Shown here: positions 28,860-42,800 of the stretch, piece after piece
How positions within the stretch are numbered: position 1 is the stretch's first letter
How the letters are laid out: each line of letters begins with the position of its first letter
Source of the DNA: Branchiostoma lanceolatum
Lineage: Eukaryota > Chordata > Leptocardii > Amphioxiformes > Branchiostomatidae
Assembly: GCF_035083965.1 (NCBI RefSeq)
Contig: NC_089730.1
Span: 16,971,242-17,035,241, forward strand
Reading direction: 5' to 3'
Length of the DNA: 64,000 nt
The notes under the pieces: model-generated
Seen by the model: only the letters and a program-made list of their open reading frames with translations
What the model was told of the DNA's origin: nothing
The model's database searches: none
Program-made: the position numbers and the translations under genes

Positions 28860-29032
28860 CCCAGGGGGGCTTAACCAATAGAATCACTCGTCTCTTTACG
28901 TCAAAGGGTGATTTCTATGCGATAAGAATAGTAGGAGTGATTTGATTGGTTGAACTATTTTCGTGACGTCAGCGTGTTTTGGGCGGCATGTTGCTTGGCA
29001 CGTAACCCGAGACGACTGAGGAAAAGTCCGAA
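28860..29032 (+). promoter_or_regulatory. Candidate IVNS1ABP promoter (CCAAT boxes, CRE)
   Basis: A CCAAT box at 28875-28879, an inverted one (ATTGG) at 28945-28949 and a full palindromic CRE (TGACGTCA) at 28964-28971 cluster just upstream of GC-rich sequence and a strong splice donor at 29070. This is the arrangement of a housekeeping promoter before a non-coding first exon. The transcription start is not visible, and assignment to IVNS1ABP rests on strand and on its being the next gene. Confidence 0.55.
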
Positions 29033-29069
29033 ATGCGCGCCTTTTCCCTCAGTTTTCAGACGACCACAG
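29033..29069 (+). other. Candidate 5'UTR exon of IVNS1ABP with an upstream ATG
   Basis: The sequence ends CGACCACAG before gtgagt, a near-consensus donor. The true 5' end is unknown but should be near 29000. If joined to the acceptor at 36855/36856, the ATG at 29033 opens a 20-codon frame whose TGA overlaps the main start as ATGA. Splicing is inferred. Confidence 0.45.
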
Positions 29070-32000
29070 GTGAGTGTTACACCCTACAACATTGTGTCTT
29101 GTTAGATGAGTCTACGAGTCACCATTGTTGGAAGTTACAGCAAGCAAAGCCTTGTGATTTTGGTGCTGGACTGATTTTTTGCCCGAGCACGTTGCTGCGT
29201 CTTTGGTCTTTGGTTGTGAGTGGAGGAAGGTTGTGGGTGGGCAGCAGGCATGGTCGTGGCGGGCTTTTGTTTTGTTTTCCCGCTTTGCACGTCGGCTTCC
29301 CTCGGCTGTTGGTGAACTTTGGAGCCAAAAACTGCCCGTGTCTTTGATAAGGGGAAGCTGGATTATTGACAACACTTAAATTGAACAGTATTGTGCTTGT
29401 TTTTGGCCAGGCTTCGTGTTTTTTCGGTCAGTATTCTGTTTGCGCGCCAAAAAAATCGAGAGACACACTGCACGATAAAGTCGTGTCTGCGGAAAATTTT
29501 ACCTCAGGATTTTCATGTCCGTGTCGAAAAATGCCATTTTGGTTTGTTTGGTTTGGTTAGATGCACATTTTTTATAGGTTTTGAACAAAGTTTCCCTCAG
29601 GAAATGTGTCGTTTGGTTTTGACGTCAATCATGAAAAGACGAAAAGAAGAAGATCGCAATTTTTCGCGCCATATTGTGTTTTGAAAGTATCGTCTTACTT
29701 CTCGACTCAGGAAAGATTTTCCCTCGCCAAAACAACACGTTCGTGGCAAAAAAAATGATGCAACACAGCTTTGCCGTCGTTCGCTTATAAAATCCCTTTT
29801 ATTTTAGAACGTTTTCTTGGAAGAAATGAATTAATCCACTTCCCGCCTAAAGAATTATGGCGGGACGACCCGAGAACAATTATCACCCACTCAAAATATG
29901 TCAATATTCGATCTAGAATCTTCATCGTTTGTCATATTTACGATCTGATTTTTACGACTTGACATGGATGTTTATGTGTTATTTTGTAATATTGTTGTTT
30001 ATTTAGTGAATTCTGCAGCAGCAAAATAAAGCCAAGTTTTGGCGGTAGCCCAAGGGAGCCATCGGCTACAAGGATAATTTGTTCTTTCAAATATGTATGT
30101 TGAAGTGTTATTCCTAGTATTTCCTCCCCATGTACATTATTTTTCTGGGAAAGACTCATCTGAAAATGAAATTGTTTTCCTGTATGTCGAAAAGGATTCT
30201 TGAATATAGTTTTTGACAATGTTAGGAGGGGTGTGTGGGAGGGGGGACTTTATTGGCCAGGCCGGATTGAGTTCGTGGGAAGGTTAAAATTTCCCCTTTT
30301 GGAGGGGCAAATGATCAGATACAAGCATTTTACCTGTGACATTAGATTTTGATGGGACAAACTGCAGATGGTTTGACTGTTTTCCTTAAATATCCACAAG
30401 TATAGATGTCATCATGATGTAGATGTAGATGTTTTCTAAACAACAACACTAGTTTTATTTAACGTTACATGGCTATTTAAAAAATTAGCATACGCTAGAA
30501 AAAGTTATTGGATGTTGGGGGAGTGATTCTCCAGATGCTATTGACAAACATTGACGACCAATGTATCTTTTATGGCCTGGTGTCAATAAAACAGTCATTT
30601 AAAAAAATTCTGCTCCTACTTAGAGCTTTGTGGGAAAAGAGTAACCAGATACTTGTTAAAATGGTTTCTTTCTTACCCTTTGCTCACAAGGTTCATCTTT
30701 GATCAGAGCAAATTTCAAATTGAATACTAAATAGTGACTGGTATCTAGTCAGTTGACACTAAGCCATGCATTAGAAAAGACACAACTAGTTTCAGTTTGT
30801 GTTTAAAAAAAAATTCCTCAACAAAAATCACTTACTCCATCTTTACTTAATTTTAAATATCTTAACCTCTAGCCTGCTAAGGTAGCTGTTTGGCACCACA
30901 TTTGTAATGGTTATGGGGTTAGGCAGCAGGGAGAAGGTTAAACTTTAAGATGATTCTGATAGCTTTTGGGGATAAGTCCAATCAAAAAGAGCATGTGTTA
31001 TGTATCACTGAGTCTGACAGCCGGGCTGATTTTTGCCCTCTGGCAGTCAGTAGTCTTGTGGCGAACTCCGTTAACAATTAAAGTTTACCACACATTTGCA
31101 CCTGAAAAGGCGACAGTGTGGAAGCATTTATGCAAATTGCTGCCCCCACAGAGAAAACGAACAAATGAATTGAAATGAATAGCCCTGGAGTACGATCAAG
31201 TGTCCCACAGTTATAGGGAGCAACAAAAGGTGATCGTAACGGAGACTTCATTTGGCGACTTACTCATATATTTACCTGTGCCCGTGCTTTTGGATGCGTC
31301 ACGTAATCGTGTCACGCCATGCCCAGCTCGTAAAGTGACCACGGCAGACATTTAAGTTCTACTGGTGCAAGCGGATTGATTGGCACATTGTTTTTGTTTG
31401 ATTTTAAAGCCCAGGTCGCGTCCATTCTTTCTGTAATCTTCATTCTCACCAACACAAATATACATATGAAGCACCAGTCTGTCAATGATTGGTTTAAAAA
31501 TCAACAAGGTTTTCTTGGACGTTAACAACTGGTATCAACTGGTATCGTGTACGTCCCGCCTCATTGGGTGGTGTGATCAGATGTTTTCTTTTGAACAAGT
31601 TGCCATGGATGCTAAGCATGAAAGTGGGTCCCCTTGTTAGTTACATGGAGAATTGTGTTACAAGCTGGCTTTTTAAGCAAAAATGTTGCAATGGGCTCCT
31701 GTGTACAGTACTAGTCATGCCAGTCTTGACTGTTGATTCTTCGTCTATGGTGTAAGTACCAGTGTCATAGAAAGTTTCAGCCTAGACCTGTTTCAGCCTA
31801 GACCTGGTTTCTTTGTATGTAACTGCAGATCAGACTGCCTGCGATAATTAGCTTGATCTTCTTTAGATAGTTTGATGATGTTGGTAAAGACATTTCTTTG
31901 TTGCATGTCCGAAAGTATTTGCCTGCCAAATGCTACCGAAGCATTGTCTGGTAAATTCTTTTGATTGAACAACAAAGAAGTCTGTTATCCATTGGTTTGA

Positions 32001-35000
32001 TCTTATTTAAAGAAGAGCAGGTTGAACTTAGTGTGTCAAACTCGAGCCAGTTTGTCAAGTCCGGTCGCTCGTTATTTTACAGGTCACTCCTGACCAAGCG
32101 AGATAGCAGCAGTAGCTGTGAAAACTCCTGAGCAGACAACTTGCCAAAAGACTGCACACCCTTGGAAGAAAAGGTATGTATGTCACTATGTGTTTGGCAA
32201 ATTTTTAATCAAACGAGTATATGCTTACTTAATTCGTTTAATACAAACGTTTGTGAAATGTTAAAGGTCTTTGCATCCCTCCCATGTCTGCATTGTAAAG
32301 ATCTTGCTGAAACCATACCATCTTAATTTATTCGGTGTAAATTTGAAATCCTAGTAGATTTAGTTGACTGCATCTGAAAAATTGTAAGAGGTATTCTGGA
32401 CTTCCCCATAACTTCATAAGGCAAATGTCACCAAGTGTTTGTCCCAGAAAACAGATCAATTTGATGATAGAACTGTCACATGCCCTCGGTTTAGTAGGGC
32501 ATCACAGTTTTGGAAAACATCCAGCCAGGACTGGTTTTGAAATAAACAAAGAACTGGAGAAACACTAAATGTATCTACAGTTTGTTCAGTACATGTATCA
32601 GTATTTCACAAGGAGGTAGAGGCCATACAGTGTAAAAGGAAAGGGGGCAAAGTGTCATGCTTTCCGACCCTGGTGTCTGTTGACAGCCATTATTTTAACA
32701 CCTAACTGGGCTTAGTACCATGCCTATAAAATCATAACCTTGAATTATAATCATAATTACACTATGTCATAAGCTGTTTAAGTTAATTCTTAGCTTAAAA
32801 TATTGTTTTTATGTCTTGTTAAAAGGAAGGAATGTGTTTTTATATCAATTTCATGTAGGTAGAGGCATTCTAGTTTGTTGGGTTGGGTTGGGAAGCCTTT
32901 GAAAGATTTGTAAGTAGAGCCACCCAGGTACAAAAGAGTCGCTTGCATGACTGTCAAAGGCTTGTTTACAGTAGTCCCAGGTGTAGTGATTAACTAGCAG
33001 GGAAGAAATGGCCAGACTAGCGGTACAACGCTGTTTGACTCAGTTGCTAGGAGGCGGGTTTCTATAAAAAGAACTCGTCCTTTGAAAATCAGGCATGCAT
33101 TGTAGAGGGGGAGGTAAAGTGTGGGTAAAATGTGTTGGTTTTTGAGCGCAAGGAACAAAAAATTCCTCTGCAGGCTTCTTACTCTTGTCAGGTAAGTCCA
33201 GAAGATATGCACTATTGTACTACAAGAACATGATATGTCATATTTTGACATGGCAAAGCATTGCTGAAAAACATAATCATCAACTTACAAATTATAATAT
33301 GTGGCATGCAGCTACAACTTAGTACATTAGCCAATAACAAATCTTGTGAATACAAATAACATCACAGATTGGAATGTAGAATGCAATGTATTTGGAATAG
33401 CAAGGATGCCATAGCAGGAAAGCTAGTAAAAATATGCTAACCACTTATGCTACAGATGTCAAACACTACATATACAATAGTTGTAGTGCCAAGTTGGAAT
33501 TAAACTGAAACAAAATTAAAACTGTTAAGGTTAGAAAGATGATACATTTGCCGCCTCTTTAGCTACTCCTCTCTTTCAGGAAAAAGTCATGATTCATAAT
33601 TATTTCGCTGACAACCACATATACATGTAACACATTCTTTTATTTCTGCCACATAAAGGTTGTAAATGCATGCTAGATAAGGTCCAGACATGTTATTAGT
33701 GTTTGTGTGCTGGTCAATATCAGCATTTACAGTATCTAGATATCAAAAATACACATCTTTACAAGAGGGAATGGTATTCATATCATCTTGTAATTAAATC
33801 ATTTTGTTGAGCTGGTATTTGTTGGCATCATTGTCATGTCTCCACTATTATTGAAAAATAGATAGGTGTGTCCCTGTACCTGTATGTGCATACTGACTTT
33901 GACCTATGCTTTTCCATGGAGCACACACTACTAGAGCCATGCAGGATTGGTTCGTAATTGCTGATCCCCCTAATTTGATATAAGGTATGGATCCATCAGT
34001 GGCCTAAATGGTTTCCACGACAACTGTAGCACACCCAATCCTGACGGTCGACTGATCACTGGTAAATTGTATGTTGTGTGCAGAATTTTCCAGAAAGCGG
34101 AGGATTTCGGAGCCAGTGTCTGCTTCCACAATGACGCAAAATGGGTATGGAACAAGCATTTTTCTTGTCTCAAGTCGAAGCCTGCGAAAATGCATGACGG
34201 CTAGTTATTTTGACGAAGCAAATATTAGAGCAGAGATAGATTTTCCAGCTTCAAGCTTAGTAATGTAAGTGCTTGATTGTCCTGAATATGTAACCTGGCA
34301 TAGCGCCATTTAAACCATTCTGTGTATGGCCTACTATGGGGCCATTTTATGAATCAGACTCTGGCTTCACAAGAATGCCGTACTCAGCATTTGCATCTCA
34401 TCCCTTATGCATGAAGTCAAGCATGTAGTCTTGTTGAAAAATTATTCTTTAATTGCTTGTTAACTTTAATTTGGATTTAGTGCATGTCAAAATCTAGTCT
34501 GGTAGCTACTAAACAAAAGGAGACACCGATTTCCAGGATGGCGTATCGTATGACTGAAGATCCACCTGGGTGCATTCCTAATTACTCAATTACCAAAAGA
34601 TTTCTTCTATTGCACCCCGGGGTATTGGTAAGCTATCCAGGTCAAAAGTTCTTCTTCAGTTCGTCACCATGGTAACAAGAACAGGTTCTTTTGTTGACGA
34701 GATGCTGAAGAAAAGAAATTTGACTGTTCTTGCTGTTTTACCAAGGAAATGGTACAGAAGACTTCATTGTATTGCTTATATATGCATGTATTAATACCCT
34801 GTAGTATTGCCAACTTGTCCACTTTGGTTCTGTGAGAATAGATTGCCCAAACATTTTTAGGACGATGTATTGATTTCTATATTCGCAGGAATGGACAGAT
34901 TTCTTTTTGGGTACACATCAGTGGACGTCAAAACACAGGTTGTCCACGTCAGCAGTAACATGAGGATGCAGAAATATTTGTTGAGCTTATGTGTCTTGTT

Positions 35001-36855
35001 GGACCTTGAGTCGTGACTAGCATGCATGAAAAACTTGGGCAGCCAGTTGCCGGGTCAAAAATTTGTCTTGACCTGTTGCATGGCAGCTGCCGATAAGTGG
35101 TGTAGGTCATGTCAGCGTTGTGGTCAAATTAGGTGAAGTTTTGCCTTTAATAGTGTTAAACTCCTCTTTATAGTAACACCATGCTGATATTTAAAAGAAG
35201 CCATCATACTATCTCAGTATCTGTAACTCCCCATCACCTGGCTCACTGAAAATCATCCTGGCCAATGTAACTATTTGGCAATGAGGTTGTTTTTCCCAGT
35301 GATGATTGACGATTGGCGGGGTCATTTGTTGCTTAGGTTGAGTGCGCACTTCTTGTGGTTTTGTTATGGTATCCTTGGGGAAGGGGAGTCAGGATCAAGG
35401 TAGTGGCATTGTACCAAACTACTTAAAGCTGTTTGGCTGAGGTGTGCATTTTCTACGTGCTACATGTATTTTGCTATGCTGAAGGATAAGGCGGCATCTG
35501 GACGTGGTCCAATATATTCAGCAGTGTAAGGATGATGCCCCAACACAAATTTGCCTAGGGGGATGGTCTGAGCCCACTGGCAGTTGGAAAATGTTCTGCT
35601 ATAATGCATGTTTAATTGACATGGGATGCAGTATCAAATTACTTTTCAGCCATGGCGTGCATTTGTTGTCTGTCTGTACATGCACATAAACATATTGGGC
35701 TTTCTTAGATTATACTGTCTTACACATCTGTATTTTGGTTGCATTTTTTCTCAGAAACATTGAAAATTTTCCTCAGAGTTTAACAGAATGCTTCGTGACC
35801 AATCAGTGATAAAGGATGCCCAAGCAGTTTTAAAAGAAGTATGTCAGCCATTTGTCAGTTCAGGGCAGCTGCAACAGTAAAGCTACATTACATGTACATT
35901 ACACCTCCAATCTATTTGTCTAGTTACTAATACACAGTCCTATCCTTCATGCTTGCACCTGTTCCTAACAGTTACAACTGGGAATGACAGGCCCCTGGTA
36001 ACATGGTTACTTGAACGACTTGGCAAATGCCTGTAGCAGCCTTCACCCATATCCTTGTCCTTTTACTGACCGTAAACACACCAGACAGACGGATCAGAGT
36101 TATTAGCCATACATGGCAGAACCTCGTCGGCTTTTAGTCTAGATGGAACTCCAGGTTTGTATCACCAATTAAACGGTGATTAGAGTACCAGTTCTGGTTT
36201 CGGGATAACTCGATACTAGTATCTGACTGTCCTTTCTGATGCTATCACTATAGCTATCAGTGATAGGGAACCAAGGACCTAACCTGGAAATTGAACAAGG
36301 TCGAATCGCCAGCTATATTTCCTGAAATGGCCAGAATCGAATTTTTCTGCAGCAAAACAGATTAAGGATTCAATAATAAAAAAAAAGAAGTTCACTATCG
36401 GATGATGATGTGACAGGTTATGAGTCACCCAGCATTCTGTCTGAGAATCCCCGCCGAGAATGTATGAATAAGAAATGTGATGACACACACACACACACTC
36501 ACACCCCTGGTGCTGGGTAGTGATGAGCCAACCCGTGGCATGCATATGCATGGATCTATTCTGGCAACGCACACGTCAGCGCTCGCCTGACCACGCTCCC
36601 TTCCCTTCAAAGCTGATATTTCCCCTGGCAGGCCGCGTGCTTGAAGCACAGAGCTAGCACTGTCCCAGCATCATGGTGATCGTCATGGACATGTGGGTAT
36701 CTCTCTGTACCACTGGAGATAGAGTGACTCTGCATTGCAAATTCATGTTGGGAGGTGCCCAGCAACAGTCTGTATTGTAGCCATGCTCTCCCAGTATTTC
36801 ACCGTGATTTAACTGCTAGTCACTCATTTTGTTCTCTTGTGCGACCCATCCACAG
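29070..36855 (+). other. Presumed 5'UTR intron of IVNS1ABP; no gene recognised
   Basis: About 7.8 kb without a recognisable coding exon on either strand. Short open frames lack family motifs. A copy of the agcctgctaaggtagctgtt repeat lies near 30870-30940, and a CA microsatellite at about 36485-36505. Confidence 0.5.
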
Positions 36856-36877
36856 ATACCCTGAAGAGAAAGAGAAG

Positions 36878-39800
36878 ATGACGGGGGATCCGGGAACCAC
36901 ACAGCTGGTCTTCGAGGACCCATCCTACCTGACAACCACGATGGGCCAGTTGAACGCTCTGAGGAGAAATCGACATTTCTGTGACGTTATTCTGCAGGTA
37001 AGACTGACAATTTGCCATGTTTGGTTTGTATTATTAGATGTATTCCAAGAAATAATTTTAAATGATAATGTAAAGAAATGACTCAGTATGCACCAGTTGA
37101 ACATGCTGAGGAGAAATCAACATTTCTGTAACATTATGAAGTAAAACTGACGTTTTGCCGTGTTTGTATATTAGATGTATTCCAAGAAATGATTTTGGAT
37201 GAGGATGTAGAGAAATGAGTATGCATGAACACTACGACATCTAGTCAAAGAATGAGTCATGTTCTTTGCCCTCAAAATGTCATTATAAAGTTGATGAATG
37301 ATGGCTGGGCTAGGAATAGAACAATTTTTGCCATCATCATGCAAAGTACTTGGGCTAAACAGTGTATGACGCACAACAGCAGTGATGTCAATGTCAAGCA
37401 ATGGTTGTAAGCAACGTGTAAAATCCCGAGGCAGGCTTGAAATGACATGCGATTCATGTAGATCCATGTGACCCCGGGGCAAGCTTACAGACAGGGGCAG
37501 ATGTGTCTCCGCGCACTGACGTCAGAGGCTAGGGAATGTCAAAGGTTCTCTAAGTTAACTTCAGAAATAGAACGGCCCTGTCATATTGATGCATTAGCTT
37601 TGGACTCATGTTCAACCCATTCTCCAATAGAAAGCTTAGGCTTGTGGATGATGCATGCGCATCCATTCCTGAAAAGCTAGAGATTTTGTTGAACGTCTAC
37701 TCATCTAATTTTATAGTATTACCTTTTAAACTATATATAATTCATGTGAGAATTTATTAATGAGAGCCAGAAGAGCCCAACTTTATTTTGTCAAAACACT
37801 GGAAAAAAAGAAGTCTATACTGTTGCACTCCTGGTAGTAAAACGATATACAAATAAGACCCTGGTCTATTTGAGATCTCAGAGCATATTGGAATGCTTAA
37901 GCTTTACTTACACTGCCATTAGATATTCAAGCTATCCAAGTATTAGAGAGGGAGCTTTAGTTGATAATGGACCATCGCTGCTGTCAATCAGCTTTACAAG
38001 TATAGCCTATTAGGTATTACACTGTGATATGTATTTGTTGTACATGAGTCATATCAAAAAGGACATAATGGTTGTGTGGAGATCAGATCTCTTTATAGGT
38101 AGATTTTCTTGGTGTTTTATCAGGGGAATGAAGACTAAATATTACCTGCTTGATCACATGGGATTAAAGTCTTGCAAGCAGCATCAGCTTTTATTCAGGG
38201 GGATGCAGAGAAATCCATTGCATTAATCAGGAAATAGGATCAAAGGATTTGAAGAGAGAGTAGTAAAAACACTCATCATTAGGGGTGGGTACCGGTACAA
38301 AACCGGTATTTCTTAATGGACCGGTCCAAAAAAACCGGTCCGTAAAAAATCAGTGGACCGGCCTATGGACCGATTAGAAAATTCATAGTACCAGGCGGCC
38401 ACATAACTGGTCTAAGAAAATACAAAACAGCAGATTTAACTTCATTTTCGAAGACGTTAGCTGTGAATCATACCTAGAAACACTTAAAGGATTAGTAAAC
38501 AGACGGCGAGAAGAGTATAATTATAATTTTGAGACAAAGTGCAAACCTAAGAAATTATATCGTTCCAGACAGGACGTTTGGAGACTTTTGCGTGTGTCTC
38601 GCTCTCCAAAATATGATGTACTGCGACACTACTACACGGGGTATAACGTACGTCACGGGATGGCCAGACACATTCGGTGGTCGCAGAGATCTATCAGCCG
38701 CAACGCGCAGACACATTCGACGCGCCGCGGAAAAATCAGCCGTCCGCGCGGACCTATCAGCCGCAACGCGCAGACAAATTCGACGCCGCGCGGACCTATC
38801 AGCCCTTCGCGAGGAAAACTCAGTCGTGGGACAGCGCCATCAGGTGTCTCACTACTGCCTTCAGAGAGCGCTGGAAAGCCCGCGCCAAGGTAGGTCCTCC
38901 ACAATTTCCTTCTCTAGCGTCATATAGAGACATCGACTGGTAATCTAACTAGGCCTATCAGGTGCCAGACTATCTTAGGGTCATCCGGAGCCAGAAATAA
39001 TCGGCAGGTCTTCAAATTAAGTCGAGATATAGGGAGAACAGTTCTCAATCGGTGACACACCACATCGAAGTTGTCAAGGTAAACAGTGGCTAATGCCGTA
39101 TTTTGGGCCATTAGAAGCAAAGACATCGGCGGTTTTGACGTATTTTAGTGTGATTGGGTGTCCAGAACAACGTAACATACTCTGGAATTGATATAATATG
39201 CCCACAGAGCGAAAATATGTGGTAGAAGTGATACCGCTATATAACGCCCCCCTCCCCCATCCTTCAGTACGAACCACCATGTGTAGAAGTACTAGAACGA
39301 TGTTAGCTCTTATAGCAGTATTAAAGCCATAAGAAGCGATACTGTTGTGGTCATTTCAATGAAGATGCAGAGTCATCAATGTTTATCCAGACAAAGGCAT
39401 TCATTTTTGGAATTTGCATTTCAGCCATGGAGTTTGATGAGTAGGACAGGTTTGTGCATGTGACCACAAATGTAAAACCACCTGTTCTACCCTACAAGTC
39501 CAGCCTTCAGGAGGGAGATGAAGAACCACCTGACAAGCCATGCCTTGGGGAGGGACAGGGTACCTGGTCTTCAAGTAACAGCACCAGTGGATCCCGTTCA
39601 AACACCAGCACCAGTGGATCCCGTTCAAACACCAGCACCAGTGGATCCAGTGAGGGTTCAGTGTCTTTGGAAGAGTCCAACGAGTCTGATGACCTACCTG
39701 GTGTGGTTTTGCCAGCTGAAGATGTAGAAAAGGATGTCTCCTCCCCCACACGCAGGACTACAGTGCAGTCTGTGTACACATTGCAAGTGCTAAGCGAACA

Positions 39801-42800
39801 GCGGTTCAGTAGCTGAACACAAGCGTCGCTGCCATGGGGCTGATAAAGGACCAGCCATTTAGTGTGGGTTGTGCAATAAATACTTTATTTATGCTAGAGA
39901 CTTTCAGGATCACTAAGTTGAATCATCCAAGGAGTGCCCAGTTTGTCAGAAAGAGTTCAAGTGAAGACGCACATGATAGTGCACTCAGATTGGGATTTTT
40001 GTGACAAACGTGGAAAGTCCTTTAAGTCATAGTATAAGAAGTCCTGAAACATCATCACAGAACCCATGACAATCCCAGAGTAAAGACGTTTGTCAGTGCT
40101 ACAAGTGTGAACACAGGTTTCATAAAAAGGAAGAACTTGTGTGTAATCATGCAGTAATTCTGGTTCATATGATTATATTTGTTGTTTCACAAGAAGGTAT
40201 ACCTTGTGTATAGTGCACCTGTACAGTGACATATTTTCATCTGTAGTGTTGGGAAAATCACGGCGCCGAGACTCGGTATTTGATTGGTTTTGACTTTGTT
40301 CTTCTTTTTTCAAGAGTCAATATTTATAAACGATCAGAATACTTTAATTTGTAATCTATAGCAATAGATTAAGCTACAGTGCAATATGATTACAACATAG
40401 TCATTTGCCAAGTGATGTATAACAAGATCAAGAACATGGTATTGCAATTCAGCAAATATATATTTTGTAAACAACCAGAATAAATCTAGTTATATATAAC
40501 TATATTTTGTGTGTCATTTTTGGATTAACATTTCAGGAAATACGGATGGTCAGTACAATTATGCAACGCTGAGATGGTCCATTACCTACATCTGTGAATA
40601 TAACAACCTGACAAAGTATAGTCTTCATCCAATATCTACTCAATACATATCTCTATGAATATATAGATTTCTACGGCAAATATGGAGTTATTCAAATATT
40701 CCAGTTGTACATTGTATGATTTCCGTTGCTTAGTGCCTTTCGTATAAAGGGAGAGAAGCCTACAGTCCAGAAAAAGTGTCGTTGACGCTAGCTCGAGTAG
40801 GAGTTGACCAGGAGAGTTGTGTCTCTTTCTGCCTGGGACTTGCTGCAGTGCTGTCATCAATGCCAATGTTATCTTCTGTTACCCATACATCGTCAACTTC
40901 GCGTGTTTGCTTTCCAGGTGCCCGTTGTTTTGTTTCTACACCTTTTCCGCGGATGTAGTGTCAACCTGAGTCGACGAGTCATTTCTGAAAAATGTCAGGG
41001 TTGATTACTTGCAGTGACACATTATACCTGGGTAATAGTAGTAACAATATAGTAAACAATCTTGCGAGAAACGTATGAGATGTTCGTTGAATCATCTAGA
41101 TGAGGATAATCCCTTAAAGTGATAGAAGGTATTCCCCGCATATCGCCAAAATCAATCGAGGCGACAAAAACACTATTGCCTGTTAATGCTTACTATACTA
41201 CTACATAAGATATTGGCCGTAACTTTACTGGAAAATGGGGAGGGGGGCGACATATAGCGGTATCACTTCTACCACATGATTTTCGCTCTGTGGGCATATT
41301 GTATCAATTCCAGAGTATGTTACGTTGTTCTGGACACCCAATCACACTAAAAGACGTCAAAACCGCCGATGTCTTTGCTTCTAATGGCCCAAAATACGAC
41401 ATTAGCCACTGTTTACCTTGACAACTTCGATGTGGTGTGTCACCGATTGAGAACTGTTCTCCCTATATCTCGACTTAATTTGAAGACCTGCCGATTATTT
41501 CTGGCTCCGGATGACCCTAAGATAGTCTGGCACCTGATAGGCCTAGTTAGATTACCAGTCGATGTCTCTATATGACGCTAGAGAAGGAAATTGTGGAGGA
41601 CCTACCTTGGCGCGGGCTTTCCAGCGCTCTCTGAAGGCAGTAGTGAGACACCTGATGGCGCTGTCCCACGACTGAGTTTTCCTCGCGAAGGGCTGATAGG
41701 TCCGCGCGGCGTCGAATTTGTCTGCGCGTTGCGGCTGATAGGTCCGCGCGGACGGCTGATTTTTCCGCGGCGCGTCGAATGTGTCTGCGCGTTGCGGCTG
41801 ATAGATCTCTGCGACCACCGAATGTGTCTGGCCATCCCGTGACGTACGTTATACCCCGTGTACTATAACCAGGTACAGGTACAGGTCCGTACCTGGACCT
41901 GACCCTCTGGACCTGGACCTGGACCGGACCTGAATTGTTTGTACCGGTACCCACCCCTACTCATCATGTAATGTTGTAAAGGCAGATCAAATGCATTGTT
42001 TACTACATATTTTGTTCAAATTTCAGTTTACGATACATGGACATTGTATAGTTATGACACCTTGATGCGTAGCTTGTGACATTTACAGCCCCAACCCTCA
42101 AACATGTCATAGATTATGGAATTTTGCCTTCAACAGTTAGCCAGTCCAAGGGGAGGCAAAATACATAATTTTATGTAGATACGTGTTGAAAGATTAGATG
42201 ATATTACGACCACAAGGCAGTGTGTGTAACACGCGGATGCCCACGGACGTGCCTCACTATGCTAATGATGCAGCGTTGCATGTCTGTGGTTCCTGATGAA
42301 ATGTAATGACCACATAATATGAAAGAATATAGTTTTTAGATATTCCATAGCGGTACATGAATAAAGAACCCAAAGCCTAAACTAAAGGGACGCTTTATAC
42401 ATACATGATTGAATATCTTGATTTAAAAATCAATTTTGTCTGCCTTTGTGTGATGGATGCGTCTGCTTTAAGGTCGTAATGTTCATAGCGTTATGTCATT
42501 ATGCAGGTCCCGTTTCATTTTATGCGGGTCCTATTTCATGCATGAGCTGAGAGTTTAAAAGTTGAACATGCCCTAGGTTGCTATATTTAACAAATATGTA
42601 CTTACACAGCCATTTTACAGTCTTGTTTCAAATTGGCAACAAAATAAATCCCTGTTGAAAATTTGGTCTTTTGCCAAAAGTCAATGTACACACATTATTG
42701 ATCATATTTATCCTTACATAAGAGAATCTATATTTGTCTTTTACTAGATTTTAATTTATGACAACCAGTGTCAAGTTAAATGACACATTCCATAATGTAA

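Noticed and set aside
38529..41954. A pair of protein genes encoded by the mirrored 128-132-codon frames
   Set aside because: The frames are the two inverted arms of the hAT element and contain short internal sequence repeats. They reflect repeat structure, not a gene.
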